Shown: positions 9,059 through 17,782 of the stretch, piece by piece | How the letters are laid out: every line of letters starts with the position of its first letter | Position numbering within the stretch: position 1 is the stretch's first letter | From: Candidatus Borrarchaeum weybense | GTDB lineage: Archaea; Asgardarchaeota; Sifarchaeia; Borrarchaeales; Borrarchaeaceae | Length of the DNA: 64,000 nucleotides | Direction: 5' to 3' | NCBI GenBank assembly: GCA_019057385.1 | Contig: JAHQJS010000007.1 | Coordinates: 711,685-775,684 of the forward strand | Program-made: the position numbers and the translations under genes | Notes under the pieces: generated by a model | What the model saw: the letters and a program-made list of their open reading frames with translations, nothing else | Database searches by the model: none | What the model was told of the DNA's origin: nothing

Positions 9059-9112
9059 TGCTTTTATGAATAACTGCTATCCTCTTTTCTTTTTTAACTA
9101 AAGGTTTTATCC

Positions 9113-9754
9113 TTATTTTTCTTGAAATTCTCTTTTTAAGAGCGGGTGAATTCCTTCAGTCCAGATGAATTCGCCCATTCGCTTATAACCTTCTATACTT
9201 AAATGAACGCCATCACCTGCATCATATTCAGGTTTAAGCAATCCTTCTTCATTAACTAGAGCGTTAAAAAGATCTATTCGGAAAATTTTATCATTAGGTG
9301 ATATTTCTTTTAGTATTTTTTGATTAAGTTCCTCTTGGACTTTTTGAACCGGCAAATAAACTGAGCCAATCGGAGGCACCGTGCAGGCGATCACATTAGC
9401 CCCACTTTCTTTGGCTGTCATCCACAGTCTTCTCAAATTCTCAAAAATCTGGAGTGGATCTATATTCCAACCAATATCATTGGTCCCACCAAGAATGATG
9501 ATTAGATCATAACTCTTTTTCCCGAGTAGGGTTACCAACCGACTGAACATATATTGAGCAAGTTCTCCTGGAACGCCTTTGTTATCAAATTCTATGTTTT
9601 GCCAGCCTTCTTGATTGGCGGAATCGATTAACCAGTAACTGTATTGGGATTTTTCATTTCCCATCCGATAACTAGGATCGTATCCTGGAAAACCTGCAGT
9701 AAGGCTGTCGCCAAAACCAAGAATATTTATTTTCAATGTTTTATCTAAAGTCAA
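9113..9754 (-). CDS. SGNH/GDSL-family hydrolase
   Basis: 213 residues with the SGNH blocks: GFGDSLTAGFPG (nucleophile Ser, residues 13-24), a Gly in KGVPGELA, GGTNDIGW with the oxyanion Asn near residue 90, and DGVHLSIEGY carrying the catalytic Asp-His near residue 180. These enzymes are esterases or lipases acting on acyl or acetyl esters. There is no signal peptide, so it is cytoplasmic. The start is TTG; the motif begins only 12 residues in. Substrate unknown. Confidence 0.85.
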   Translation of the reverse strand: MTLDKTLKINILGFGDSLTAGFPGYDPSYRMGNEKSQYSYWLIDSANQEGWQNIEFDNKGVPGELAQYMFSRLVTLLGKKSYDLIIILGGTNDIGWNIDPLQIFENLRRLWMTAKESGANVIACTVPPIGSVYLPVQKVQEELNQKILKEISPNDKIFRIDLFNALVNEEGLLKPEYDAGDGVHLSIEGYKRMGEFIWTEGIHPLLKREFQEK

Positions 9755-9973
9755 TGATTTTCAGCTCGCGTAAAGTTAAGTTGATCCTTTGAAAAGTGTT
9801 CATATTATATCAAGAATCTTAGAACTTATGTTCAAACACACCTTAAATCGATGGGGTGTTAATTATTTCACATTTACATGTTAAATCAGATTTATAAAAC
9901 AAGGAATATATACACATGATTGTTAAATAATTTATAATTCAAGTCTTTAAATTATTTCAAGTAAGTGAAGTTC

Positions 9974-11470
9974 ATGGATAAAATTGTCGTTATAGACTTT
10001 GGTGGACAATACACTCACCTAATCGCACGTAGAATCAGGCAATTAGGCGTATATTCCGAAATAAACCCATATAAAGTAGAATTTGATGAAAACGAATATA
10101 AAGGAATTATTCTCTCGGGTGGACCAGGCAGTGTTTATGCATCAAACGCTCCAAAACTTGATGTTAGTAAATTCAAGATTCCTGTGCTTGGGATTTGTTA
10201 TGGTCACCAGCTAATTGCTCACGAACTGGGCGGTAAAGTCGATCCAAGTACAACGAGAGAATATGGAAAAACCGTACTCTCTGTTGAAAATAATAATACT
10301 CTTTTCAAAGACCTTTCTGACAAAGAGATTGTATGGATGAGTCATGGAGATAAAGTAACAGACTTTAATGAAGCTAAGGTCTACGCACATACAGAAAATA
10401 CTCCAATGGCAGCATACAGCTACAAAAATTTCTATGGACTTCAATTTCACCCTGAAGTTCAACATACCTTACATGGAATGCAGATTTTGTCAAACTTCGT
10501 ATTTGAAATCTGCCAATGCAAAAAAGAGTGGTCTATGGGTGATTTCATCGAAAAATCAGTGCAAGAAATTCGAGAAATTGTCAAAGAAGATCATGTTCTC
10601 ATGGGAGTTTCTGGTGGAATCGACTCAACAGTTGCAGCTACACTTGTTAATCACGCTATTGGAGATAAACTGCACTGCATTTTTGTGGATCACGGCCTTC
10701 TAAGAAAAAATGAAGTTGAAGATGCACTTTCTTACTTAAAATTTGAAAACTTAGAACAGATTGAAGCCAGCGAATTGTTTCTGCAACGACTTAAAGGGAT
10801 TAAAGATCCCGAAGAAAAGAGGCACATCATAGCTAGTACCTTCATCGAGGTTTTTGAAAAAGCAGCAAAAGGACTTGAACAAAAATATGGAAACATTCGC
10901 TTTTTAGGACAGGGAACGATCTATTCCGATCGAATTGAAAGTGCAGATCCATCAGAAGAAGCTTCTCGCATTAAATCACATCATAATGTTGTCCTTCCAG
11001 ACATGGAATTTGAATTATTAGAGCCATTAAAAGAACTGTATAAGGATGAAGTTCGTGAAGTTGCACGTCAATTAAACTTGCCTTGGAAGCGCCATCCATT
11101 CCCTGGACCGGGATTAGCTGCAAGAATCATAGGGGAGATAACAAAAGACAAAATACGTATATGTAGAGATGCTAGCTATATTGTAGAAGAAGAGTTGAAG
11201 AATGCAGGAATCTATGATCTATGTTTTATGTGTTTTGCAGTTGTTGGAGATGATCTAGCTACGGGTGTGATGGGCGACGCACGTAATATTGGACATATTG
11301 TCACAGTGAGAGTTATTCAAAGCGATGATATCATGACTGCAGACTGGATGAAATTGCCTTATGAAGTGCTTGAAAAGATCTCAAATCGGATAACTAATGA
11401 AGTCAAAAATGTCACGTGGGTTACCTATGCTATTTCTTCTAAACCTCCAGCATGTATGGAACCTCAATAG
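9974..11470 (+). CDS. guaA: GMP synthase (glutamine-hydrolysing), fused form
   Basis: Converts XMP to GMP using glutamine and ATP, the last step of guanylate synthesis. Domains in order: class I glutamine amidotransferase with nucleophile Cys in GICYGHQLIAHELGG and His/Glu in FHPEV; ATP-pyrophosphatase with P-loop GVSGGIDSTVAA near residue 215; and the dimerisation domain from RHPFPGPGLAARIIGE to the C-terminus SKPPA. About 498 residues. Many archaea split the two activities into separate genes; here they are fused as in bacteria. The ATG at 9974 follows GTGAAG; a GTG at 9965 is the alternative. A TATA-like TTTATAAAA lies about 80 bases upstream. Confidence 0.95.
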   Translation: MDKIVVIDFGGQYTHLIARRIRQLGVYSEINPYKVEFDENEYKGIILSGGPGSVYASNAPKLDVSKFKIPVLGICYGHQLIAHELGGKVDPSTTREYGKTVLSVENNNTLFKDLSDKEIVWMSHGDKVTDFNEAKVYAHTENTPMAAYSYKNFYGLQFHPEVQHTLHGMQILSNFVFEICQCKKEWSMGDFIEKSVQEIREIVKEDHVLMGVSGGIDSTVAATLVNHAIGDKLHCIFVDHGLLRKNEVEDALSYLKFENLEQIEASELFLQRLKGIKDPEEKRHIIASTFIEVFEKAAKGLEQKYGNIRFLGQGTIYSDRIESADPSEEASRIKSHHNVVLPDMEFELLEPLKELYKDEVREVARQLNLPWKRHPFPGPGLAARIIGEITKDKIRICRDASYIVEEELKNAGIYDLCFMCFAVVGDDLATGVMGDARNIGHIVTVRVIQSDDIMTADWMKLPYEVLEKISNRITNEVKNVTWVTYAISSKPPACMEPQ

Positions 11471-11650
11471 ACGCAATTTAATGCCTTCATGGTTTTCTTC
11501 AAAGTTAAATACTCACTTGTAATGCTTTATTTCATTTAATTCATATATCAGTCTGTTTAAAACACACTAGCGAAATTTTCTCTCTTAGGTAGAATCATGG
11601 GTATGTAGAGGACTGAGGTATGTAGAGGACTGAGACCTAGCACAGCTAAA

Positions 11651-11681
11651 AACCTCACAACTTTAGCGTGAGGTAGTTTAC
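11651..11681 (+). repeat. relic right end of an IS200/IS605-type element
   Basis: CCTCAC and GTGAGG form a hairpin around ACTTTAGC, followed by TAGTTTACC. This copies the terminal hairpin plus GGTAGYTCAC of the longer elements in this window. It lies over the stop codon of the next gene. Just upstream is a short direct repeat, GTATGTAGAGGACTGA, twice in tandem at about 11602-11632. Confidence 0.45.
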
Positions 11682-12349
11682 CTAGAAAAACAACTCTTTG
11701 AACCCAAGACAACGACAAGGCAGTCTAGTTCCTTATTGTTGATGGTAGGGGATACTTTTGCTTTGACATCGGCGATATCACCTGGTCGTGCCCAAAAAAT
11801 CCAATCTGATACTTCCAATGAAACGTTCATCTGTAATGGAGGACTTAATAGAGCATCTTCTGGATCAGAATCAGCAGCCTCTTTTAATTTAGAGTCTTCG
11901 GCGAAAAAACTCTTACAATCTAAGATAACAACAAGGCAGTTTAACTGCTTATTCCCAATGCAGGGAGATACTTTAGCATTTATTTGTGCTATATCGCCTG
12001 GTTTAGCCCATAATACCCAATCAGGCACTTCTATTACTGCATTCATCTCCAATGGAGAATTTAATGTAGTATCTTCAGGAAATGATATATAACCTTTCTT
12101 TATTTTAGTACTGAGTGAATAAGAATCCTTCTCTAACTTGGTTCTGCATTTTGGACATACAGCTATGATTTCTCCAGTATTTTTGTCATATTGACGTCCG
12201 ACACCTGCTGGGCATAGAATATCTATGTTACATATTTTGCAATGATATCCCATGTTTTTTCCTGCAGAATCTCTAGGAGTTGACTCAACAACGCATGAAA
12301 AACAATAATCTTTCAGGTCACATGTTATACCCATGGTTGGCAATTTCAT
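11678..12349 (-). CDS. cysteine-rich zinc-ribbon-like protein with duplicated C-terminal module
   Basis: 223 residues, family not recognised. The N-terminal ~80 residues hold paired cysteines (CDLKDYCFSC, YHCKICN, ILCPAG, VCPKC), consistent with two zinc sites. Then follow two copies of a ~50-residue module: NAVIEVPDWVLWAKPGDIA ... CLVVILDCKS, and NVSLEVSDWIFWARPGDIA ... CLVVVLGSKS. It is clearly paralogous to the next gene (12631-13197), which has one copy of the module and a membrane anchor. No secretion signal here. Function unknown. Confidence 0.75.
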   Translation of the reverse strand: MKLPTMGITCDLKDYCFSCVVESTPRDSAGKNMGYHCKICNIDILCPAGVGRQYDKNTGEIIAVCPKCRTKLEKDSYSLSTKIKKGYISFPEDTTLNSPLEMNAVIEVPDWVLWAKPGDIAQINAKVSPCIGNKQLNCLVVILDCKSFFAEDSKLKEAADSDPEDALLSPPLQMNVSLEVSDWIFWARPGDIADVKAKVSPTINNKELDCLVVVLGSKSCFSR

Positions 12350-12630
12350 CTTTCGCTCGAATACCCCTTTTGATCATTTCCCAAATAATGTAATGAACTC
12401 TTAGTTTAAGAGACTAATGGTTAACTTGAATTTCATGAATTCTAGTGGGCCTACATGACTACTCTAAAGAAATAAAACCTCTCAGAGAGAGTTTTTGTCG
12501 GTTGGAAATGAAATGAAATAATTCATGAGACAAGTTAAATAAGATTTTAACTTATGCGGCGGGAAGTCCCCTGAGTAAACTAGGAAACGCTCAATATCGT
12601 CTAAAAAGTAATGTTACTGAAAGTGTTACT

Positions 12631-13197
12631 TTAGCGAGAGATACAACTCTTAGAATTTAAGACCACTACAAGACAGTTTAATTCTTTGTTACCTATACAT
12701 GGCGATACATTAGCTTTGACTTCTGCTATATCACCTGGTTTAGCCCAAAAAACCCATTCAGGTACGTCCATTGTAGCATTCATGTTTAAAGAACGACCAG
12801 CTATGGCATCCGCTGGAAAAGATTTATATCCTTTTAACATTTTCTTGTTAAGATAATAAGAAAACTTCTCTAATTTTCTTCCGCATTTTATACACACATC
12901 TATGATCTCGCCACTTTTTTCGTCATATTGACGTGCGATACCAGCAGGGCATAGTATCTCCATATTGCACGGTTTGCAACGATAACCTAAATTTCGTCCT
13001 GAAGAGTCTTTAGGGGCTGAATTAACAACGCACGCAAAACAATAGTTTTTCAGGTCACAAGCTACGCCATTCGTTGTAAATCTTGGCGTTTTTGATGTTT
13101 TTAATTCATTTTCTGCAACTTTTCGTGAAATTTGTGTATAGAGCATTAAATTAAAAAGAATGATTACCAATGAAAATGTTATTAGTTTTATCATCAT
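12631..13197 (-). CDS. membrane-anchored paralogue of the cysteine-rich protein
   Basis: 188 residues. An N-terminal hydrophobic helix (IKLITFSLVIILFNLMLYTQI) is followed by the same cysteine domain as its neighbour (CDLKNYCFACV, YRCKPCN, ILCPAG, VCIKC) and one copy of the C-terminal module (DVPEWVFWAKPGDIAEVKA). The position of the helix suggests a membrane-tethered version of the same domain. An IS200/IS605-derived element begins about six bases upstream of the start codon, so its native promoter has been displaced and the true N-terminus could have been altered. Confidence 0.75.
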   Translation of the reverse strand: MMIKLITFSLVIILFNLMLYTQISRKVAENELKTSKTPRFTTNGVACDLKNYCFACVVNSAPKDSSGRNLGYRCKPCNMEILCPAGIARQYDEKSGEIIDVCIKCGRKLEKFSYYLNKKMLKGYKSFPADAIAGRSLNMNATMDVPEWVFWAKPGDIAEVKANVSPCIGNKELNCLVVVLNSKSCISR

Positions 13198-13202
13198 CGT
13201 AA

Positions 13203-13520
13203 GAAAACCCCTCAGCTTGTTGGGGTGATAAATGAATTGCGTCTTTTACGTGTTTCACTTTCACCCAGGTCTCTGTAATTGTTAAATAATGTTCGCATAC
13301 ATATGATATGTGTCTACCTGCAGGCACGAGGTCGGCATGTGAGTACCCTTCTGAACCCTGTATGCCATAAAGCCAAGTGGGTCTGGAAGGGGACACAGTA
13401 GGGCAGGAACTGTCCGATTTAAAGCCTGTGTTAAGCCGATACCCGTTAAAGGTATGGTTGGAGACGCCGTAGGTCGTCTATAAAGCAGGAAGCCATTCAA
13501 CTTGTTGGATGGTAGTTCAC
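13203..13520 (+). mobile_element. non-autonomous IS200/IS605-family element, omega-RNA-like right end
   Basis: The left end has a subterminal hairpin (ACCCC ... GGGGT) followed by GATAAATGAATTGCG. The right half encodes a relic of a TnpB C-terminus (LPAGTRSACEYPSEP, then SQVGLEGD, then LSDLKPVLSRYPLKVWLETP). It carries the omega-RNA-like core TTAAAGCCTGTGTTAAGCC and ends in GCAGGAAGCC, hairpin, GGTAGTTCAC. No complete transposase or tnpB gene is present. The ends match the elements at 35182-35377 and 41590-41787. The element is longer than those two and lies in the opposite orientation. Confidence 0.75.
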
Positions 13521-13537
13521 CAAATCGCTTCCCTCAA

Positions 13538-13556
13538 CACCACTATGGTGCTTTTT
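13538..13556 (+). terminator. hairpin followed by T-run, possible terminator
   Basis: CACCA-CTA-TGGTG followed by CTTTTT directly downstream of the mobile element. It may end transcription of the element's RNA, or it may be a relic of another element's left-end hairpin, which has a similar CACCAC/GTGGTG stem. Confidence 0.3.
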
Positions 13557-13703
13557 CCTTAAAATACTTAGATATTTTGACACCATTGAGGGTACACAAT
13601 AACTGATGCCAAAGTACTTTTCTATCATTGGAGTTAATCAAAATTCCTTCCAAAATTATCTATAAACGTTAAAATTTTTTATTTAAATAAAAACAATGTA
13701 AAA

Positions 13704-14198
13704 GTGGTTTATTTAGAATCAAAAATAAGAGGGCCAAGCAATTTGAAATTAAACGAATTAGTTAAGAGATTAAAGGACGTTGCTCAAAAGCTGCAATCTT
13801 ATGATGAAACGGTTTATATGATAAATGAGAATTTACAAGTTGGACACGGAGAAGGAATCTACAAGTTTTCATTTGAAACCTATAAAAAAGAAGGTTCAAA
13901 AGCATCGATACCGATGGGGAGGGATTTCTTTCGTGACGAAATAAAAGGAATGGCCAGCCCAGAATTACTTAAAAAAACTCCAAGATTCACCTTGGAACCA
14001 ATTTATGACGAGATGCACGCAAATAAACTCGCAATTATAATAAAAAGCTGGTCTGAGACTATTCCTCAAGGCTTTATTGAAACATTAGGAAGCACATTAG
14101 ATCTCCCAAGAGACGTATCCTTGATCTCAGCGATAAGACTACTAGATGGAGAGATAAGACTAACAATAAATTCTGTTAAGATTCGAGATAAAGTCTAG
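13704..14198 (+). CDS. hypothetical protein
   Basis: 164 residues, not recognised. It begins with an amphipathic helix (LNELVKRLKDVAQKLQSYDE), followed by an alternating strand/helix region with no cysteines and no membrane segment. The start used is GTG; a TTG at 13742 is an alternative. It lies between the mobile element and the first GTPase gene in the same direction, but 230 bases of AT-rich sequence separate it from the GTPase, so it is unlikely to be co-transcribed. Confidence 0.5.
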   Translation: MVYLESKIRGPSNLKLNELVKRLKDVAQKLQSYDETVYMINENLQVGHGEGIYKFSFETYKKEGSKASIPMGRDFFRDEIKGMASPELLKKTPRFTLEPIYDEMHANKLAIIIKSWSETIPQGFIETLGSTLDLPRDVSLISAIRLLDGEIRLTINSVKIRDKV

Positions 14199-14267
14199 CA
14201 CTCAAAACTGTGAATCGATGAAAATTACCGTTTTTTAAATATCTCGTTTTAAAAAAAATGGCTAAAT

Positions 14268-14310
14268 TTGCGGAGAGTTTTCTCATAACGTTAATAATAG
14301 ACAACTAAGC
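14268..14310 (+). promoter_or_regulatory. shared GTPase promoter block, copy 1
   Basis: TTGCGGAGA followed about 15-20 bases later by an AT-rich TATA-like box (GTTAATAATA). The same TTGCGGAGA begins matching blocks at 15258 and 15997, each upstream of one of the three GTPase genes. Here it is 163 bases before the annotated start. Confidence 0.5.
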
Positions 14311-14430
14311 AAATATATAATATTAGAATCCTCGCGCGCCAGTTAAAAAAATAAGCAATATTTTGATCTTAGTGGCTCAATCTTTTGCTATATAGGTTTT
14401 TTAAATCCTATGCTTCGTTGATAAGCTAAG

Positions 14431-15093
14431 ATGAAACATATTAGTCAAGGGACGCTTTTCGACAAGAAAGAAACAGAAAAACTAAAGAGAGATGTGAGAA
14501 AAATGATGACATCATCAATAATAAATAGCCTTGTGGGCAGAGACGTTCGTAAAGTCAGACAATTTATTTTTAAGATCATTGCAGTTGGGGATGGGACAGC
14601 TGGTAAGACGAGTATTATTAGACGATACGTTCATGAAGAATTCGATTCGAAATACATTAAAACTATCGGCGTGTCTCATGCTTTAAAGAGACTTTGTCTA
14701 AACGATGCTGAAATAACTATAACGATTTGGGATACAGGTGGACAAGAATTATTCGACTGTATAAGACCCCAATACTATAGAGGTGCTCATGGAGTGCTTA
14801 TCGTCTACGACGTGACTAGCCAAGAAAGCTTTGACCATCTTGATAAATGGATAGCTGAATTAGATTTTAACTGCGGAAATGTCCCAAAAATCATTGTTGG
14901 TAATAAAATTGACTTAACAGGTGAAAGGGTCATTCCTCCTGAAGCAGGAGAGAAATATGCGCGTCAAAACTTTGTAAGTCATTCTGAAACCTCTGCAAAA
15001 ACTGGTGAAAATATTGCAGAGGTTATGGAAGAACTCGCTAAATTGATTATCTCAAGAAGCAATAAGTTTAGAGCAGCCCGTGCAAAGAAATAG
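14431..15093 (+). CDS. Ras/Rab-like small GTPase (copy 1, N-terminal extension)
   Basis: 220 residues. P-loop GDGTAGKT at 53-60; switch I Thr in KTIGVSH; switch II WDTGGQELFD with the Gln used for hydrolysis; NKID guanine specificity motif; SAKTG near the C-terminus. DTGGQE rather than the Rab DTAGQE is a shared oddity of the three paralogues and recalls Arf-type switch II. A charged 47-residue extension precedes the domain, absent from copies 2 and 3. There is no C-terminal prenylation cysteine, so membrane attachment, if any, must be by another route. Asgard archaea are known for many such GTPases. Confidence 0.92.
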   Translation: MKHISQGTLFDKKETEKLKRDVRKMMTSSIINSLVGRDVRKVRQFIFKIIAVGDGTAGKTSIIRRYVHEEFDSKYIKTIGVSHALKRLCLNDAEITITIWDTGGQELFDCIRPQYYRGAHGVLIVYDVTSQESFDHLDKWIAELDFNCGNVPKIIVGNKIDLTGERVIPPEAGEKYARQNFVSHSETSAKTGENIAEVMEELAKLIISRSNKFRAARAKK

Positions 15094-15257
15094 ATTTGAT
15101 TAAATCTTCCTATTGTATATTTCCGAAATACAACCGATATCGACGAAATTATGTTTCTGAATCAAATTCATAATTTTAATTTCCGTATTATTTTACAAAA
15201 AGACCAAAATAACATTTCGATCTCTTTACATTTCCCACAGATCGATTTTGTTTTTTA

Positions 15258-15296
15258 TTGCGGAGAAAACTACTAAAATATTTATAATAAGAAGGA
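15258..15296 (+). promoter_or_regulatory. shared GTPase promoter block, copy 2
   Basis: TTGCGGAGA followed by CTACTAAAATATTTATAATA, which contains a good archaeal TATA-like box. It lies 95 bases upstream of the second GTPase start and aligns without gaps to the block at 15997. Confidence 0.55.
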
Positions 15297-15352
15297 CGAA
15301 ATACCATTACTTTCATTGATAATTAACACATTTTTTAATTGAGTGATATTTG

Positions 15353-15889
15353 ATGGCTCATTATATCTTTAAGGTAATTGTCGTAGGTGACGGTTCAGTT
15401 GGCAAAACAAGCATTATAAGGAGATACGTTCACGAAAAATTCGATCCATACTATAAAAAAACTATTGGCGTCGCACACGCTGTAAAGAGAATTAATATTA
15501 AGGATACACAGGTAACACTAACTTTATGGGATACTGGTGGGCAAGAACTATTCGATTGTGTGAGACCACAGTATTATAGAGGGGCAAATGGCGTGTTGGT
15601 TGTCTATGATGTCACAAATAAAGAGAGTTTTGATCATCTTGATAAATGGCTTAATGACATATCTGATCAATGTGAAGAGATTCCAATAATACTTGTTGCC
15701 AATAAAATCGACCTGACAAATAAAAATATCATTCCTCGAGAAGAGGGAGAACGTTATGCGCTTAAGAAGAGCTTAACATTTTATGAAACTTCCGCAAAAA
15801 CGGGTAAAATGGTTGTTGATGTTTTAAAAGAACTCGCTAGACTAATGCTCAAAGTGGCCAAAAAGTTAGAGGCTAAGAAGAATCAATAG
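15353..15889 (+). CDS. Ras/Rab-like small GTPase (copy 2)
   Basis: 178 residues, the minimal G-domain: GDGSVGKT P-loop near residue 10, KTIGVAH switch I, WDTGGQELFDCVRPQYYRGA switch II, ANKIDL and ETSAKTGK. The C-terminus is a lysine-rich tail (KVAKKLEAKKNQ) that could bind acidic lipid, with no lipidation cysteine. The ATG at 15353 is chosen over a TTG three bases earlier. Very similar to its two neighbours, so a recent tandem duplication. Confidence 0.92.
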   Translation: MAHYIFKVIVVGDGSVGKTSIIRRYVHEKFDPYYKKTIGVAHAVKRINIKDTQVTLTLWDTGGQELFDCVRPQYYRGANGVLVVYDVTNKESFDHLDKWLNDISDQCEEIPIILVANKIDLTNKNIIPREEGERYALKKSLTFYETSAKTGKMVVDVLKELARLMLKVAKKLEAKKNQ

Positions 15890-15996
15890 CATCTAAAGAA
15901 TTTCTATAAGCATTAATTCCAGAAGTTAGACATTTTTTATTACGTTTTAGATCTATCAATCATCAGTAGGCTGTAATAACTAATCTATTCATTATA

Positions 15997-16040
15997 TTGC
16001 GGAGAATTTTACTAGAATACTTAAATCAACAAAAATATAT
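15997..16040 (+). promoter_or_regulatory. shared GTPase promoter block, copy 3
   Basis: TTGCGGAGA followed by TTTACTAGAATACTTAAATCA, aligning to the block at 15258. It lies 133 bases before the third GTPase start. A partial copy, GGCGGAGAG, occurs at 16751 just after that gene with no GTPase following. Confidence 0.5.
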
Positions 16041-16129
16041 AGTAATTTTACAGTAAGGAAATCTTATGCGTGTTTTTTAAAACTTTAAGAATGTTCTAAA
16101 CTATGTCCTCTTGATTGAAAGGGATCTTA

Positions 16130-16687
16130 ATGTCTCAATTTATATTTAAAATCATTGCAATCGGCGATGGAACAGTAGGTAAGACGAGTATTATTAGACG
16201 ATTCGTTCACGAAGAATTCAATCCAAAATATGTTAAGACTATCGGCGTATCTCATGCTTTAAAGAGACTTTTTATCGGAGATAACGATGTAACCCTTACT
16301 ATATGGGACACTGGAGGGCAAGAATTATTTGATTGTGTGAGACCACAGTATTACAGGGGAGCCAGCGGAGGATTTGTTATCTTTGACGTCACCAACAAAG
16401 ATAGTTTTGACCATCTTGACAAATGGTTTAATGACCTTAATAACCAATGCAGTGGGATAACTATCATCGTTATTGGTAATAAAATTGATTTAGAAGCGGA
16501 CCGAGTTATCTCTACAGAAGAGGGAGAACAATACGCATTGCAAAAAGGCGTAAAGTTTTTTGAAACTTCAGCAAAGACCGGCGAAAATGTGATTGATGTC
16601 ATGGAAGAACTCGCTAAATTGATTCTTTCGGAGAGGAAAGTCAAGACATCAGAGAAAACGAAAAAAACAGTTGATAAGGCCACGTAA
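16130..16687 (+). CDS. Ras/Rab-like small GTPase (copy 3)
   Basis: 185 residues: GDGTVGKT, KTIGVSH, WDTGGQELFDCVRPQYYRGA, GNKIDL and ETSAKTGEN in order, i.e. all five G motifs. The C-terminal tail is Lys/Thr-rich and lacks cysteine. The ATG at 16130 is used because it gives the same MSQFIFKI start as MAHYIFKV in copy 2; a TTG at 16115 is possible. Together with copies 1 and 2 it forms a head-to-tail array facing a probable longin-domain gene. Confidence 0.92.
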   Translation: MSQFIFKIIAIGDGTVGKTSIIRRFVHEEFNPKYVKTIGVSHALKRLFIGDNDVTLTIWDTGGQELFDCVRPQYYRGASGGFVIFDVTNKDSFDHLDKWFNDLNNQCSGITIIVIGNKIDLEADRVISTEEGEQYALQKGVKFFETSAKTGENVIDVMEELAKLILSERKVKTSEKTKKTVDKAT

Positions 16688-16770
16688 AAGGAAAATTTTT
16701 TTATTTTCCGCCTGTTCAAAATCGAAATTAGATTCAACTTAAATTCTTTCGGCGGAGAGTTAATTGAGTT

Positions 16771-17553
16771 TTAAGCCCGAAAAACAACATTATGATGCTC
16801 TAATTCTTCAAGAATTTCTAAAACTTGTTTAGGGGTAATATCTGAAACTATATTTTCCTTTATAGTATCTGCAAAATCATTTACTGTGTAACCTTGATCT
16901 AAATTGAGTAGGATTGCTTGAACTTCCGTCGTTAAGCTGATATTTAAATTCATGTTTTTGATCTTATCAAGGATATTTTCTGTGTTAAATCCATCCAATG
17001 TATTTATTTTGAAAACAATGTTGTATCTTTTTTCTTCTTCCTTTTTTTTCAAAAATTCTGAGAAGCGACTACATAGCACCATTTTATAACAATTACAAAA
17101 AGACTCCCGATAATCGTCAGTAATCTTCTTATAATCGGTTATACACTTAAAACTAAATAATGTTTTTTTTAAATACAGACATGGTAGACGTAAGAGAAGT
17201 TCAGTAAACTGTGGTGTGAGTTCTTTGTACATAGTTACATCTAGTTTTTCCTGGTTAATAATCTCTTTGTATTGAATTAACATTTGTTTAATTGTTTCTA
17301 GAAATTGCTGGATAAATTCTTTTGGTTCATCTCCATCAACAAGTGTAGCAATGAAAGTGGATTCGTTTAGGGGTGTATAGATTAATTTTAAATTGTGGAA
17401 ATTGATAGAATCCATCGAGTCTAAAAGTTTTTGGCTTAATGATTGTATCGCATCGAGAAAACTTGAAAATAAAATCGGGTCAACTTCAACTGTGCTGATT
17501 TTGAAATTGAAAATGCAAACACCATTCTTAATCAAATAAACAGCGCGTATCAT
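16771..17553 (-). CDS. probable longin-like domain protein next to the GTPases
   Basis: 260 residues. The first ~115 residues show the longin/roadblock-like pattern: an initial strand AVYLIKNGVCIFNFK, then a long helix FSSFLDAIQSLSQKLLDSM, a strand LKLIYTPLNESTFIATLVDG, and a closing helix with a QYKEII end. The remainder is helical with a C-terminal region that could be winged-helix. In eukaryotes longin proteins act as GTPase regulators and vesicle adaptors, and Asgard genomes encode many. The position, converging on the three GTPases, fits a regulator or effector role, but this is inference. Confidence 0.55.
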   Translation of the reverse strand: MIRAVYLIKNGVCIFNFKISTVEVDPILFSSFLDAIQSLSQKLLDSMDSINFHNLKLIYTPLNESTFIATLVDGDEPKEFIQQFLETIKQMLIQYKEIINQEKLDVTMYKELTPQFTELLLRLPCLYLKKTLFSFKCITDYKKITDDYRESFCNCYKMVLCSRFSEFLKKKEEEKRYNIVFKINTLDGFNTENILDKIKNMNLNISLTTEVQAILLNLDQGYTVNDFADTIKENIVSDITPKQVLEILEELEHHNVVFRA

Positions 17554-17782
17554 GTGGATTCAACTTCACTCAATAGAAATTTTTAGTATTTGTATTAAAC
17601 AATCATTTACAGAATTATTAATTATCGAACAGGTTTTAGAATCATTCATGTCAGTCAAAGTAATGCCCCCTAGTCTCCCAGAGAAATAATTCTTACATGA
17701 AATAAAAAATTTTCGAACAAGTTTGTAAAACTTCAAAAATAGTCGCAAAATAAATCAAATTATTAAACAAGTATGTCAAATT

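Noticed and set aside
13151..13500. Two overlapping minus-strand open frames of 72-81 residues
   Set aside because: They are antisense to the omega-RNA/TnpB relic of the mobile element, whose structure explains the sequence.
17566..17748. 60-residue minus-strand frame just upstream of the longin-like gene
   Set aside because: No ribosome site, low-complexity composition and no recognisable pattern; probably leader sequence.
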